The position numbers and the translations under genes are program-made. From assembly GCA_038373865.1 (NCBI GenBank), contig JAXGGA010001597.1, positions 62,001-126,000 on the forward strand: a stretch of 64,000 nt of DNA. The letters are read 5' to 3'. The stretch is from Uloborus plumipes (Eukaryota > Arthropoda > Arachnida > Araneae > Uloboridae). Shown piece by piece: positions 1-12,499 of the stretch. Below the pieces are notes generated by a model. It was not told where the DNA came from and did not search any database. It was given only the letters and a program-made list of their open reading frames with translations. How positions within the stretch are numbered: the stretch's first letter is position 1; the number at the start of each line of letters is the position of its first letter.

Positions 1-375
1 GGAAGACGCCTTTCAGGACTAAACCTTTTCGCAATCGGGTTTTGCATGACTCTAGACCGGCCAGTTCAACAGACGAAAGCTAAGAGAACAATGGGTACCT
101 AACTTATGCACTATGTACAGCATTATACAAAGATTATTTTAGTAGCATTAGCAAAAGACGCTCCTTTAAGTTAATAAATATTAAGTTTCAGTTCAGGTTT
201 TAAGAAATTTTAGTCATTTCGGGGGGTCAGCCCCCCCCCTGACTTTGAGAAATCAATGCATTTACATAGAAGTGGGAGCGGTTTTTAATGTTTTCGGATG
301 AAATTGCATTGTGTTTGGACCCTTTGCCCCGCCGCCCCTGGAAAAACTTGAAATGACGTCCCTGATTTGACCGTG
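1..375. other. Spacer with possible hAT-type end
   Basis: No gene seen. G/C-rich runs near 220-240 and 325-345 lie in a segment that ends at about 364. Read on the minus strand, that end begins CAGGGACGTCATTTCAAG, the form of a hAT terminus. I could not find a partner end or a target duplication, so this may be one end of an element that starts outside the window. Confidence 0.3.
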
Positions 376-377
376 AG

Positions 378-470
<93 letters not shown>
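376..470. repeat. (TA)n microsatellite
   Basis: A nearly pure TA run with a single C interruption near 392. It directly abuts the inverted-repeat element that follows and probably grew from a TA target site. Apparent Tyr/Ile-rich reading frames across it are repeat artefacts. Confidence 0.95.
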
Positions 471-473
<3 letters not shown>

Positions 474-857
474 CTGCTTGAAATGAACAACGGCATATCT
501 GCAAAACACGACTTTTCAGGAGAGCGTTTCAAAGTTTTTGCAGTAAAACGGCATTTTGAAGTAAAATGGTATTAAGGGTACTTATGTCGAATCAACTTAC
601 ATAGACATAGATGATAGACACTCCAAGCACTTATTCAGAACTGACACAATGACGGCTGTGTCGTTGTTTACTGGGAAAAGCGCGCCAAAATAATAACTAT
701 GCACAACGATATTAACGATTGCTGCGTAATATTTTGAAACTAGAGATATGCCGATAATACCACAAGAAAGAGTAAAAAAAACAGAATTTTTTGATGTAAT
801 AAAAAAAAAAATCGATTTTTGCAGATATGCCGTTGTACATTTCAAGCAGCGATATAT
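467..857. mobile_element. MITE with ~38-bp TIRs
   Basis: The left arm, about 467-506 (core TCGCTGCTTGAAATG), reappears reverse-complemented at about 818-857 (core CATTTCAAGCAGCGA) with few mismatches over some 38 bp. The ends sit in TA steps, which suggests a Tc1/mariner-type TA target. The interior has no transposase. A 103-codon minus-strand frame inside (597-908) is AT-rich, crosses the right arm and is not credible as a gene. Confidence 0.7.
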
Positions 858-1022
858 GAAATTGAGCATTTGAATATTAGTGCCAACTTTAATTTTGAAT
901 AAATACAATTTTTAAGAGGCAATTATTTGCAATTGAAATTGCTAGCAGGTATTTCGGAGTTTGGAGGAGTTGTAACGAGTAAAAAATGTTGAGCTATGTC
1001 TCGCATAGATTACATTTTCTAG

Positions 1023-1312
1023 CAAGGGCGGATCCAGAAAAGTCCCAAGGGAGGGGCAATAGATCTATTTTTTCTTACTTGCCCATTTTTTTTCGCCATG
1101 CATTCGTGTTAACACATGTTGATTACAAATATTTTAGTCTTCCATTTCGAAAAAAATTCAAGATCAGAGTCCTGAATCCCCATCCTTTCCCTTAATATCA
1201 AAGATCCCCTAAAATTGCCTTTTTTGAACTTCAAAATCTAAAAATTGCTGGAGAAGAGTTCCTCAAGGGAGGGGCGATTGCCCCCATCGCCCCTCCCTTG
1301 TATCCGCCGTTG
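1023..1312. mobile_element. Non-autonomous hAT element (MITE)
   Basis: The element starts CAAGGGCGGATCC and ends ATCCGCCGTTG, so the tips are inverted repeats. Both sides carry the identical 8-bp duplication TTTTCTAG (1015-1022 and 1313-1320). An 8-bp TSD with this tip is characteristic of the hAT superfamily. A nested inverted repeat of AGGGAGGGGCGAT type lies near the right end. There is no coding capacity. The element at 6853-7357 is a longer relative. Confidence 0.85.
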
Positions 1313-1444
1313 TTTTCTAGTAATTATAAAGAGACGTCCTTTAATCATTATCATAATATTTTAAACCGAAGAATCGTTCTAATCATATTTTCACCATAAA
1401 CCACAAAATAGTTAGATAAGATTTAGAATCAGAAAAATAGAATA

Positions 1445-2005
1445 CAGTGAACTCTCACTTATGCGCCGGCACAAGGGACCAAAGGCGCATAAGTAAGAGA
1501 GACTTATAAGTGAACAAGCCTGTTTACAGGACTAAAGCACAACATAGAAGAGAATGAGAGAATGAATAACATGAGAGAATGAATGAGAATGTTTCTATAG
1601 TGAGGGACATATACGGTTTGGCAATTACTATAAGGTAACTAACTACAATGATTAAAAAAAATGTAGCATACCCAATTACAAACTGTTCCCTTTAAAACGA
1701 CCCATAGTCGATAATTGTCCCTCTCCGAACTCTAGTTCATGCGGAAAAAATGCCTTCCGTGAGCAATTAAGACAAAAGATTAAAAAGGAAAGTGAAGAAA
1801 AATGCTAATTTTTTAAAAGAATTAAATCAATTTTTTTACATTTTACTGAAAATTCGGCGCATAAGTGAAATATTTATCTTTGGAGCGATACATAAACGAA
1901 TGATACTATCATTATTTTACTATGGAATGTGCTGGGACCATTCAAAATCGTCGTATAAGTGAAAAAGGTGCGTAAATGAGGCGGCGTATAAGTGAGAGCT
2001 CACTG
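1445..2005. mobile_element. pogo/Tigger-like MITE
   Basis: TIRs CAGTGAACTCTCACTTAT (left) and its complement AAGTGAGAGCTCACTG (right) are flanked by TA on both sides (1443-1444 and 2006-2007). CAGT tips plus a TA duplication fit pogo/Tigger-type Tc1/mariner elements. Further partial copies of the tip motif (GCGCATAAGTGA) lie internally near 1482, 1857 and 1950, like sub-terminal binding repeats. No transposase remains. Confidence 0.8.
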
Positions 2006-2827
2006 TATTAGTATTACCAGAAATGAAATTGAAACTTTTAAGAAGTTTTACTGATCTAAGCACAAAAACTAAACTCATAAGGGAAATTTAGTTATTTGAA
2101 TGGCAGATCAATTCTTTTATTAATGCAGTTCTAAAGTCAGTTCTATGTTTTCATTATTTCTGTTTTGCGTTTAATTTTTTTTAATAACAAATAGATTTTA
2201 GAACTAGTGTAATACTACTATAACAAAACGTCAACATTTTTTTTTTTACAGAAATGCTCTGTATTTTTTAAGAACTCAAAAGCGCCTAAAGTTTTGGGCA
2301 GTTGGCACTAAAAATAAATTAAAATTTTTCCTATTTCGTTTTTATCTTTTATAATTTAGTTAAAATGTTTTAAATATTAACGGTGACTTCATTACTCATC
2401 GTTAAAACCAAGCTAAATGGATTTAAACGCTATTTACCACCAGCTTTTTGATAACTATTGCAAAACAAACCCTTAAGGAAAAAATATAGTTTTCGAGGAT
2501 TTTTGAAATGGAGAAATACCAGCGTAAGTCTTAACTTGCTACAACTGTTTATACTTTCGAACTTCTCATCTCTCCAGCACAGTAAAAGAATGCTAACTGT
2601 TAATATGATAATAATATTCCCTATAACCAAATACAAATAATGGCTATAAACTGCAGAAAGCTGAAAAAAAAAGGAAGCGTGCCATTTCTTAATTTTGGTA
2701 TTTGTATTCAAAAGGCCATTTTAACGCAAAAATCAACAGGAAGGGTTTCGGAAGCATTTTAAAGTGATTTTTTTTCCTTGCAGTGCAATCATTTATATAG
2801 TAAATTATAATTATTATCAATGAGCTA
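2006..2827. other. AT-rich spacer
   Basis: No gene or repeat family recognised. The short open frames at 2430-2711 are low-complexity AT sequence. Confidence 0.6.
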
Positions 2828-3001
2828 CAGTCAGGCCCGCTTATTAGAATATCAGATAAAAGAAAATCCCGCTTAATATAACACATTTTCAATGTACCAA
2901 ACCGCTGTAATGAATTATTTTGGTCCCAGATAACGGACTATCCCAATTATTAGAATACTTTTTCGTGGCAAAATGGCTATTCCATTAAGCGGGCTCGACT
3001 G
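2828..3001. mobile_element. Short pogo/Tigger-like MITE
   Basis: A 174-bp element with TIRs CAGTCAGGCCCGCTTA (left) and TTAAGCGGGCTCGACTG (right) and TA duplications at 2826-2827 and 3002-3003. The tip resembles Tigger ends but differs from that of 1445-2005, so it is a separate family. Confidence 0.8.
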
Positions 3002-3565
3002 TACTAACATAATACTAAAAGTTATTGTATGGCATAAATAATAATATTCAGGAAATCTGTGATTAATAAAAACAGAAACACACTAAAAGTTTTAAAGAAC
3101 AAGCAAACAGCTGATTCAAGACTACAATGGCAGTTTTTCAGTTCAAAACATAAAATACTATATGGGAAAAGACTGCTAGTGAAAGTGAATCATATCCTTC
3201 TACAGTTTTTTTTTTATGTACGTTCGCTATTTTACAAAGAAGAGAATGCTTTACCGCAGCTTTAAAATAACTGCTTACTTGTAAAATCGTTCAATTGATC
3301 ATTATTTTAGCTGTGATTTTATTTTAATAATATTGTTTCGGTACAATACTTACATTAATTTCTTATTAAAAGATCAGCATATTATTATTGTTACTATATT
3401 TGTTATATTTGTAATGTTTATCATTATTATCATTATGCCTATTAATATCAATAATTTATAGTATAAAGGATGAAGTAATTAAAATCACAAATACGTATTT
3501 ATACATATTTCAGATACTATAAAATGTACTTTACAAATGTAACATTCCATACTAAATTTCTTTAA
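3002..3565. other. AT-rich spacer
   Basis: No gene recognised. The frame at 3059-3265 is AT-rich and resembles nothing I know. Confidence 0.6.
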
Positions 3566-4080
3566 CCCATTTATGCCTAGTGTCCTAAAAACGGGACGCT
3601 TGTTAGTTACTGCACACAAAAACCTGTAATGGGTATATCTTTTTACTAAAGCTGTTTTTCACAAGTTAAATAGTCCTTCTTGAGAAAACCAGTTAGAGCC
3701 ACTATTTGGACTTCAGAGTTTATTTATTAACAGCTATTTTCAGACATATCAGTCAAGCAACGATTCAGCATGGGTAGCCACAGAAAGTAAGTTTTTTTAC
3801 GAGCTTTTTTTTCCATCAAATTAAACTATTTTAAAATGATTTGCTTGAAATTAATCAGAGATGCCTTCTGTAATGTTACTTTGCAAAAGTAAAGTCAAGT
3901 AAGGTCGTATTTTGCTCACATATCTGCAAAATATCCTATAACCAGGACGTTAAATAACTTAATAAATATGGCAACGGCGAACTATTTTAAGCCTAAAATG
4001 TAAGTAAACCATTCCAAGTAAGAGTTTTAAGCATATAAAAATTGAAAAAAATTGTTAAAAAAAACTTGGGCATAAATGGG
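3566..4080. mobile_element. piggyBac-like MITE
   Basis: The ends are CCCATTTATGCC and GGCATAAATGGG, flanked on both sides by TTAA (3562-3565 and 4081-4084). TTAA target duplication with CCC...GGG tips is the hallmark of piggyBac-type transposons. The interior (515 bp in all) has no transposase, so it would need an autonomous relative to move. Confidence 0.85.
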
Positions 4081-4259
4081 TTAAATTATTTAACTTTATT
4101 CGGATTAAAACTCCACTTTATCAGCGTACTGTTGCATTTGTATCAAATTTAGATGTAGCAAATTTTTCTCTCCCTCTCACCCCTCTTAAATTACGTAGTC
4201 CTCCTCCTCGCGAAACTAATGTAAAACATGTATAAAGAAGACATGAATAAACCTAGTAT

Positions 4260-4517
4260 TTATATGAAGGGCCAGGGGGGAAAAGATGAAAGTCACTTTT
4301 TCGTCAATTTTGAGATAATAGCGCTATCTAGGGGCTATGAAGGAGTAATATCATCTGGTAGAACAACAAGGGGGAAAAAAGATGAGAATCGACCGAAATA
4401 TACATGAAAAATCTATTAACTACACAAGGAGTTACGAGAAATCAAACTTTGTTCTTCGTTTTTCTCGAAATCCCTTTTTGATCACTTTCATCTTTTTATC
4501 CCTATCCCTTCATATAA
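4260..4517. mobile_element. Palindromic MITE
   Basis: About 35 bp at the left edge (TTATATGAAGGGCCAGG, then AAAAGATGAAAGT) returns inverted at the right edge (ACTTTCATCTTTTTATCC, then CCCTTCATATAA). The superfamily is unclear because the target duplication merges into the AT-rich tips. Confidence 0.65.
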
Positions 4518-6765
4518 AATAGGTCGTTATGATAGTCTTATGACAATCCTTAATTTTTTTTCAATTAGTTCTTTCTAAGACATTAACGCATCCATGATTA
4601 CTCGCATCACTTTTATAACTGGATCTTCCTTCAGTAACAAATCACAAAGATCGTTTTCCATTGTCTTTTAATGGCTCACAATTTTTAGTGTAAAACATTT
4701 CGGTTGTGTCATCGATGTCGGTGTTCTCGTTGGTTTTATCCTTCCAAAAGCAAAAGCTCTTCTTCATTGAACTCTGAGTTGCATGAGTTTTGTAACTTTA
4801 CTTCTGATAAAGAGCTCTAGAACCAATTGCAAGTAATGTCTTCTCTGACCCAAACTAGCTTAATAGGAAGCCAAAATGCAGTTATTTGTATATTCTCAAC
4901 AAATCTCAGGAGTTTGAATTTTGAAAGGGAAGATAATTTTACGTGTCTGCAATGCCACACCAGAGTAAAATCAAAACTCAATCGCGTAAAACAAAATACA
5001 GACTTTAAATCTTAAGCCACGTATAATCAAATTAGTATAAAATATACCAGCGCAAAATGAGGGTCTATTGTATATGAGGAACCTATCATTCTATACACGC
5101 AAAAGAAATTCAAACTTTTCAGAATAAAACGAAATTTAAAAGTGTAATCTAAATAGAAGCTAAAGTGCAAATTTCACCTTAAATCGGAAATAATCGATGA
5201 GGAAACTGACGTTCTTGCAGCACAAGTTGCAAAAACATTACATACGCGTGTTTTGAATTTAAAATAAATCCTTTTATCTACGAGTGAAGTCATGATTTAC
5301 GAAATTCGAATGACTGTAAACGTCTGAGATTACTTATATACCATAAACTTAAAACTATTTTCACTGACAAAAGAGTTTCTCTGACTCCAAAGCGAATGCA
5401 TGTAATAAGCAGTAAGTTTTGAGCCTTTGAGCTAAAGCTAAGGCAGAACAACACATAATATACTGACAGCCTGGTTATGACACCCAGAGACTGCAGTTTT
5501 GTCCTTGTTATTGACTCATCAGTCTGGAATAGTTAATAACCAAGCTGGAAGCAGATTTACGTTTTATACATCTGTTTTTCCACTTTTTTGAAGATACAAA
5601 TTTACTGTAAAAAATTAAACATAATATTTTAATTCAGATTTTATTATAAAATACATTGTTCTTTCTTGATGTACTGTAATTTTCAAAACAAATTTTCGAA
5701 ACGTTCATTTTGAAGAGTTATCTTAAGTATTTCACTTTGCTCCCATATTCTCTTACATGTTAAATTGCAACCTGAAAGGAGATCGAAAATTAAAAGATTC
5801 TTATTAAAGGAAAATTGTTTTGCAAGAAAACTTTAAACAAAAATGTTCAGTTCAGAGCCTTTATACAGAAAAGTTTGTATTAAGTAATTTGGTTCTCTTA
5901 CAAGTTAGCTGTACTCCAAAAGTTTGCTACCACAACTGCAGTGGGAATTTGTTTTGATGTCAGCCCAGGACATGACCCACCCTCCATCGTCCCCACATGA
6001 TATATACATTCCGTATTCGATTTCGCATCTTATTTGCTCTCAAAATAGATTGGCTTCACCATTTTCTTTTTTATAACTCGTTTGTATTTAACATTAAAAT
6101 GCTTACATATTTATAATATATCTTTAACTCAATGTGTAAAAAGGGAACTTTTTTAAACATGTGCACGACTTTTCATAGTATTACAAATTCGTTTAAACCC
6201 AAAAATATAAATTGTTAATCAAAAATTTTCCACTGTATTAAATTTTTTGCCTCAGACAAGAGCCTACTCTGCCATTGAGTAAAAGAAGCCTTCTTAACTG
6301 GTGAATTACAAATCTTGTGAATCATACCAAGAACACTCTCGATCAAGTCACCTTAAAATTCCGCTCTTTTTTAAGAGGAAAATTAAAAAACTGCATTTTG
6401 TTGCATAATTCTATTATTATAAATATTTGCGTTCTTATTTTTTTTCCTTTGTCTTGTCTTTAGTGACGAAACACTTTTTTTCCCCCATTTGAGTTAGTTT
6501 AACGGAACCGACTTCTTGTACCTACAAATTTGATTAAACCTAAACTATTAATATTTAATCGAAATATTTTCCGCTTTACTACATTTTTCACTTCAGGAAA
6601 TTGCATAATCAGCTTGTGCGTAAATAAGCAACTTTGTAGTTACTTTTAAAGGAAAAAGTTGTAGTTTAAATCATATTTACAATTTAAAAAAAAAAACTCA
6701 ATAGCGTGAACCAGCGGTTTTTAAGGAGAATTTAAATTTATTGATGTTTATAAAGTACTTTTAAA
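4518..6765. other. AT-rich spacer
   Basis: No gene, RNA or clear repeat seen over about 2.2 kb. Open frames such as 4827-5015 are short and look random. Confidence 0.6.
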
Positions 6766-6820
6766 GGGCTGTCTACAAATAATATCTGGCTTTTGTGAGC
6801 ATATTTAATCCCTCCCCACC

Positions 6821-7252
6821 TTTGTCACAAAGTGTCACATTTCACCTTGCCCCAAGGGTGGATTTAGAAATGTTTCAAGGGACGATTGGTTTTCCTACGC
6901 ATTTCAGTATACAAATTTTGACATCATGGACTTCATGTTTGGATTTCAATGCGAAACGTATCCTGAGGAGAGGCATCTACCTCATTTCTAATCTCATTTT
7001 CTTCTTCCTCACTTCTCTAGTCTATCCCTCCATACATTTGTCACAAAGTGTCACATTTCACCTTGCCCCAAGGGTGGATCTAGAAATGTTTCAAGAGAGG
7101 GGCGATTGGTTTTACTACGCATCTTTTGCTCGCATTTCAGTTTACAAATTTTGACATCATGGACTTCATGTTAGGATTTCAATGCGAAACGTATCCTGAG
7201 GAGAGGCCTCTACCTCATTTCTAATCTGATTCTCTTCTACCTCACTTCTCTA
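6821..7252. repeat. Tandem duplication, ~216-bp unit
   Basis: A unit starting TTTGTCACAAAGTGTCAC at 6821 recurs at 7037, offset 216 bp, with a few substitutions. The unit includes the left flank of the hAT element at 6853 as well as its left end. The duplication therefore followed the insertion and left a second, internal hAT-type tip near 7069. Confidence 0.85.
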
Positions 7253-7357
7253 GTCTAAAAAAAACCTTTCTGAATTTCAATATTGAAACTTTAGCAGTAG
7301 CGAGTCCCTCAAGGGAGGGACGATCGTCCCATCGCCCCTCCCTTGCATTTGTCTTTG
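6853..7357. mobile_element. Non-autonomous hAT element
   Basis: Begins CAAGGGTGGATTTAG and ends ...CCCTTGCATTTGTCTTTG. The flanks are CCTTGCCC (6845-6852) and CCTTACCC (7358-7365), a 7-of-8 match for a target duplication. It shares the CCCTCAAGGGAGGG module with the element at 1023-1312 and contains the tandem duplication. Confidence 0.65.
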
Positions 7358-7365
7358 CCTTACCC

Positions 7366-9160
7366 CCTACCTCACCATTGTCACATGTCACGCTATAATT
7401 AATAACGTTTCTGAATAAATGTTTTCACTTTCTCCAAAATGTGTGACGTCATTTCCCTCCCTTTGTCACAAACTGTCGCAATTTTCTTAAACCCCTGTCC
7501 TTCAAAGCGTGACTTCATTTAACGGATTATAAAAGCGACCGCAAAATACTTCTCCCCAGAAATGTATAAATGTAACCAAACATACTTCGTCCATGAATGT
7601 TAAATTCCTTAATATCACATAAAGTAAGTGCAAAAGAAGTTGAAACTGATTTAAATGATGCTCAACGCATTGGTCGAAGAACATCTATAAGCATACTAAC
7701 AAAAGGAAAACTTGATAAATGAAGGCTTTTTTAGCTCTTTGATAGGTAGAAAATTTTTAATACTAAGAAATCCAATACCCCCAACAAAAAATTAAAGCAA
7801 TTGTTTCAATTTTTAAGATTTATTTTTGCTAAGATCACTGTAACAGAAGTATCTAATCAAATTTCAATATCCTCTCAAAGACAAACGTAAAAGTTCTATC
7901 AAGTCTGGTTCGATGAAACGGCAGATGGGCAAATAGAAATACGTCCAATAAAATAGAATTCAGACGTAATTCTTAAGTTCTCTGATCTCTTTCAAGACAT
8001 TTTTCCTTAACTATAACATAACATCATTTGGCAAATATACGAATCAAATGGTTGAGCAGCATCTTAAATTTTATTTTCTAAAAATAATTTTTCAGAAATA
8101 TTTTAAAATCCAGCAAACACAGACAAAATATTTGCAAAATCTTTCTGATTTTCATTGGAAAAAATCAGGATTGTTCATGAAATTATAGCATATAGATCTG
8201 TCTAAGCTCCGAATAGGAGGCGGTAACCTATCCCCCAAGATAAAACCTTCATTTTACGTGGAGCCTAATCATTTTGAGGATCCCTTGCTGATGCGCTAAA
8301 TTGAAATGCAGTTACCAGTGTGAAGGTAATCTCAATTTTAAAGGAAGTAGAACTGACGTTTAGCTCTGTTAGGGGTATTCCAGACTGATAAACTCAAAAA
8401 AGAGGAAGCTGCAGCCTACAGAAATTGTGTGACGAAATGTAGGTAGTTTCTTACACACATTATAAGTTGACGTTATGCGATAATATCTTTCATTGCCAAT
8501 TCTCGAAACCATAACAGCACTGCGTAGGATTTTGAGTAAATAAAATGTACATTCATGGCCGTACTTATAACCATGTATCTCGTTGCAAGATATTGCTAGA
8601 TTAAAGAATGAATGCAGGATGAAAGAGCAAATGGCATTTTTACAGTGCTCATTTGATTAATGCTTCGTCTATGGCTTAAATTTCCATAATTTAGCTTAAA
8701 TAAGTAAGAGTAGCTACATTTTCACATTTACTCTAAAGCACGTGTCAGAATGTTATATTAACTGCTGCGATTCACATGACATTCTTTTAGACTACTTCCC
8801 TATAAAAAGAGGAAGGTGAAAATGTACAGAGAATGCGGGAAAGCCTACTGTTGTGTAAAAGCACCTTCGAAACAAATTAAGTGTTTACGGGCAATTAAAC
8901 TCAAATAAAACATTTTTACAGGATTAACTTCAAAATGTTCTAAGTTTTCCTATTTCTGCTTCAGTTTTAAATGCCTTAGTTTATTTGAATCTGCCAATAC
9001 TGAAAACAAACGATTTGTCAGTAAGTTTGGGAATTGCTCTTTTGAAAAAAGTTATCACGAAGAACAATTGGGGAATAAAGTAATTATTATTTCTTTTGAA
9101 CTATTTTTATAAATAAATTTAAATAATATAATTATGGAAGTCTTCTAGTTATTTTGAAAC
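7366..9160. other. AT-rich spacer with repeat remnants
   Basis: At 7443-7540 there is a remnant reading CTCCCTTTGTCACAAACTG then CAAAGCGTGACTTCATTT. This matches the edge of a repeat that also supplies the sequence around 6766-6830, so both probably belong to one older element broken by the hAT insertion. The rest is AT-rich with no recognisable gene. Confidence 0.5.
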
Positions 9161-9164
9161 ACAG

Positions 9165-12100
9165 GGGGAGTTACAATTAAGGGTACACAGAGTGTAGATC
9201 GTACGGATGGTGTCGCTTGCACCTCGATGTGTGCGTGGCACTAGGAAATGGGGATCTTGTTTGCTGGGACGGAACAACACAGGTAAAAGTTAGAGTTAAT
9301 TGTTACTAGAAAGTGGGTACTGCCGGTGGAGATCGCGGCAAGGTGCACGTTGTTTGCGTCTCTTTGTGACTGACGAATACGGGGCGTAGGGGACGTACCT
9401 GGGGGGCACATTAAAGAAGAAAACACGACGGACGTAAGATGGCAACACACACAGCTAGAGTACAGCCAACAGGACAAGAAAAGGAGTAGACACGCGGGGA
9501 GAAAGAAAAGATAGCATGGGGTATAAAGGGGAAAAAACCAAGAGAAACTCACACCAACCACACGAAAGTCCGAGGCTCATTCGGCCTGGGAGAGTAGAAG
9601 ATGAAGGTCTAAACACGTAGGGTAGAAGTAGAACGAGAACACTACTTGGATCCAAACAGAAGGTATCAAAGCGGAGGGTAGAGAGAGTGCTCCACAAGGG
9701 GAGAAGGCTAGACCGAGCGATTAGGCGTGAGGCTCGACTCGCAAAAAGAAGTTCAGGAACGGAGCTAGTTTCACGGGGTCGAAAGCAATGGAGAAGACCA
9801 CCGGACAGGAGATACTCATTGAGACTCTCTACATAGCCAAATAGTTAGAGCAGTTAGGGGGGGGCGAAGAATAGAGTATGCTAGGATTTTCTAGCACGTA
9901 TGATTGGCACGAGTCAGCGTAGCGCCTGATGTAGGCAGCACGTGACAAACACCAAATGAACGGCACCGATGAAGGGAGTGTCGTAAGAGCCAGTGATAGC
10001 GCACTAGGCTGGAAGACACATCAAATAATGGTCTGCCTGGGACAGAGGGGGCACACCACTGACGTCTAAACATCTATTCTCACGGGAGACACACACACAA
10101 CGACAGGTTTGACCACAAAAGGGAACTGGTGGCGTCGTGGACAGAGAAAAGATCTACACAAAAAGACTGGAACCCCACACACGCAGTAGGGATTAAAATG
10201 CAGCTAAGCAATTTCAGTACATTCGAGAGACCGGTCCCTCTCTGGGAACACTCTGAAAACTGTCGGGGGAGACAGTTCCTAGGACACAGAGCCACCACAC
10301 CTGTATGGTGTGTACACGCCGAACAAGTTCACGCGTATATAACTACGCAGCATCACCGATCACACCGATTCCAAGTGGCACACACACACGACGCGCGGAT
10401 ACCATCTCGGTTTCCACACACACCCACGTTGAAACCGAAACTCAGTCTCTCAATTGCCTCCCACTTCATGTCCACACCTATTTCACTCTCTCATTCATCC
10501 CCCCATCGTCTTATTTGTTCCATTGCGCACCGTAGGCGTGGGCACACTTAAGAGTAGGCACACACACAGTGTACTCTCTCTGATGCACGGCAACTACAGA
10601 AAGCGAAGAAGGTGGTCACGCCGACGCAGCTAACCACACCGCCTGCCGAGCACAGGAGATAGGTGGAGGAGGTATGCACACCGAGATAAACAGCATTGTA
10701 TACTGAGAGCATAAGGGGACAAATACAAGGCGGGGGGCGGTAGTTGTTGACAGGTTGCGTGAAACAGGAACGAGCCGTGTGAAGTCCAGAGGGAGTAAAC
10801 GCCGATGGACCAACAACGGAAAAGTACAACGTTTGAAAATAGAGAGACACGGTGAGAGAGTAGACAGCGGAAAAAAAGTGGAGTTACGAAGGAAGGAAGA
10901 GAGAAGAGATAATGCGGAGGCTAGAACGTTATCTCGGTAAAGGAATGGAAGGGAGCGAAAGGATTTTAGCTGACAAGCCACGAAGAAAGTTGGGAAATAA
11001 AAAAGACAACGAGATGAAGGGCCTCAGGGATGGAGTCAGTGAGAGCTGGTCTAAATAGTAAAGGAAGGGGGAGACAGGTCGGTGGAGGGGGAGAAGTCCA
11101 CAGATGCAACACTTTCCGAAAGGGGCAGAAGCTAGAATGGAGGTTGGAAAATGGAAGAAAGGTGCCTAATAATGGAAGAGATGCAGGAGAGTGGGGGCTA
11201 GGAAGACTTTAACCGGCAGGGATAAAGATTCGAGCGTATGTCAACGACAAGGTCTGCGCGGATACGCCCAGTGGCTAGAACAGAAAGTAAGAGAAGACGT
11301 AGAAAAAGGAAATTAAGAAGATTAAAAAGAAGCTCGGAAACCATAAGTGACGAAGACAGGGTAAAATGAACTGATATGAGCGGGGAAAGAGGGTTATTTC
11401 ACGCGGAGACACACGAGACAGCCGATGAGAGAAACGAAGACAAGGGAGACGAGGTATATCTTTCAGTAGTGGAGCACGAACATAGGGGAACGGCGATTCC
11501 AGAGAGAGATTGCAATCAGGAACGGTAGGAATCACACAAAGAAGAGCAACACTAGGTTATCAGGGACGCGACAGAGCATAAAGAAACGTAAAAATAAGCA
11601 AAGATAAGAGGAGATAAGAACGAAAACACGAATGCTGAAAGTAGGACTGGGAGTGTGGAGAACATACCAGGTAAATCACAGATCATGGAGCAGAACAGTG
11701 AGGATAAGAGAGGAGGAGAGACAAACCAGACACGAAAAGCAGGTCTTAAGCAACAAGTGGAGGCGGGATGCATGAGGCTGGAAGGAGTAAGAAAAGGCAA
11801 AATATTGCGTTGAGATTTGAAATAAAACCGGACAAGAAGAAAGACACGAGGAACGACAACGGAGAGAGAGGCGATGTAGGAGTAACGGAAGGTAAGTATG
11901 GTGAGTATTTAGTCGGGTGCACACACGACACAGAGGGAAGTAGAACACGAGGAGAGATACAAGACGGAGTGCACACGTGTGACGAAAAGCAGAGCAGACT
12001 ATCAGGAAGGATCTAGGGACAGGACATACATGCACAAGAGAGGGACTCGGGAGAGACGAGGTAAGCAGTAGAAAGGTCTCGGATTTATGGACAGAGAGTG

Positions 12101-12490
12101 GAGGTGAATACGACAGAAGACCGCCACGAGAACAGAAGATACGATAGAGAGTAGCGACACCAAAGGGAAACGAACAGCAACTACACACACACACAGACAA
12201 GTCTAGCGATACAGAGTCTTGACCAAGTACCAAAGAGCAGGGAGCCGACAAGAGGCGGACAAGAAAGATGACGCAGAACTGGCGGGAGCTGATGGGAGGG
12301 ACCTAGAGATTGCTGAGTTGGAAAAGAGAAAGACGGAAAAATGCTAGAGACACGGAGGGCAAAACACACAAACATAAGGAGCACACACACTAAACGGGAA
12401 GTCAGGGAAAGGTAAGAGGAGGCAGGAGTCAAGGCAACTAACGTCACGCAGAACGTATAAAGGCGGCGAACAAGGGGGACAGTGCGGTGG
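9165..12490. other. Purine-rich block (+ strand)
   Basis: Base composition changes abruptly from the AT-rich flank to GC-richer sequence dominated by A and G on the plus strand, with scattered ACACACAC runs. A shorter pyrimidine-leaning island lies at about 10300-10550. Long minus-strand frames here (for example 11676-12251, 191 codons) encode Ser/Leu/Pro/Cys-rich low-complexity sequence without domains. They exist because purine-rich DNA lacks stop codons on the complement. No repeat unit is obvious by eye. Confidence 0.75.
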
Positions 12491-12499
12491 TTTTGGGCG

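Noticed and set aside
227..532. Three overlapping minus-strand frames with Tyr/Ile repeats
   Set aside because: They translate the TA microsatellite; all frames of the repeat are open.
11676..12251. 191-codon minus-strand frame
   Set aside because: It lies in the purine-rich block, where the complement has few stop codons. The product is Ser/Leu/Cys low complexity without domains, and overlapping frames are equally open.
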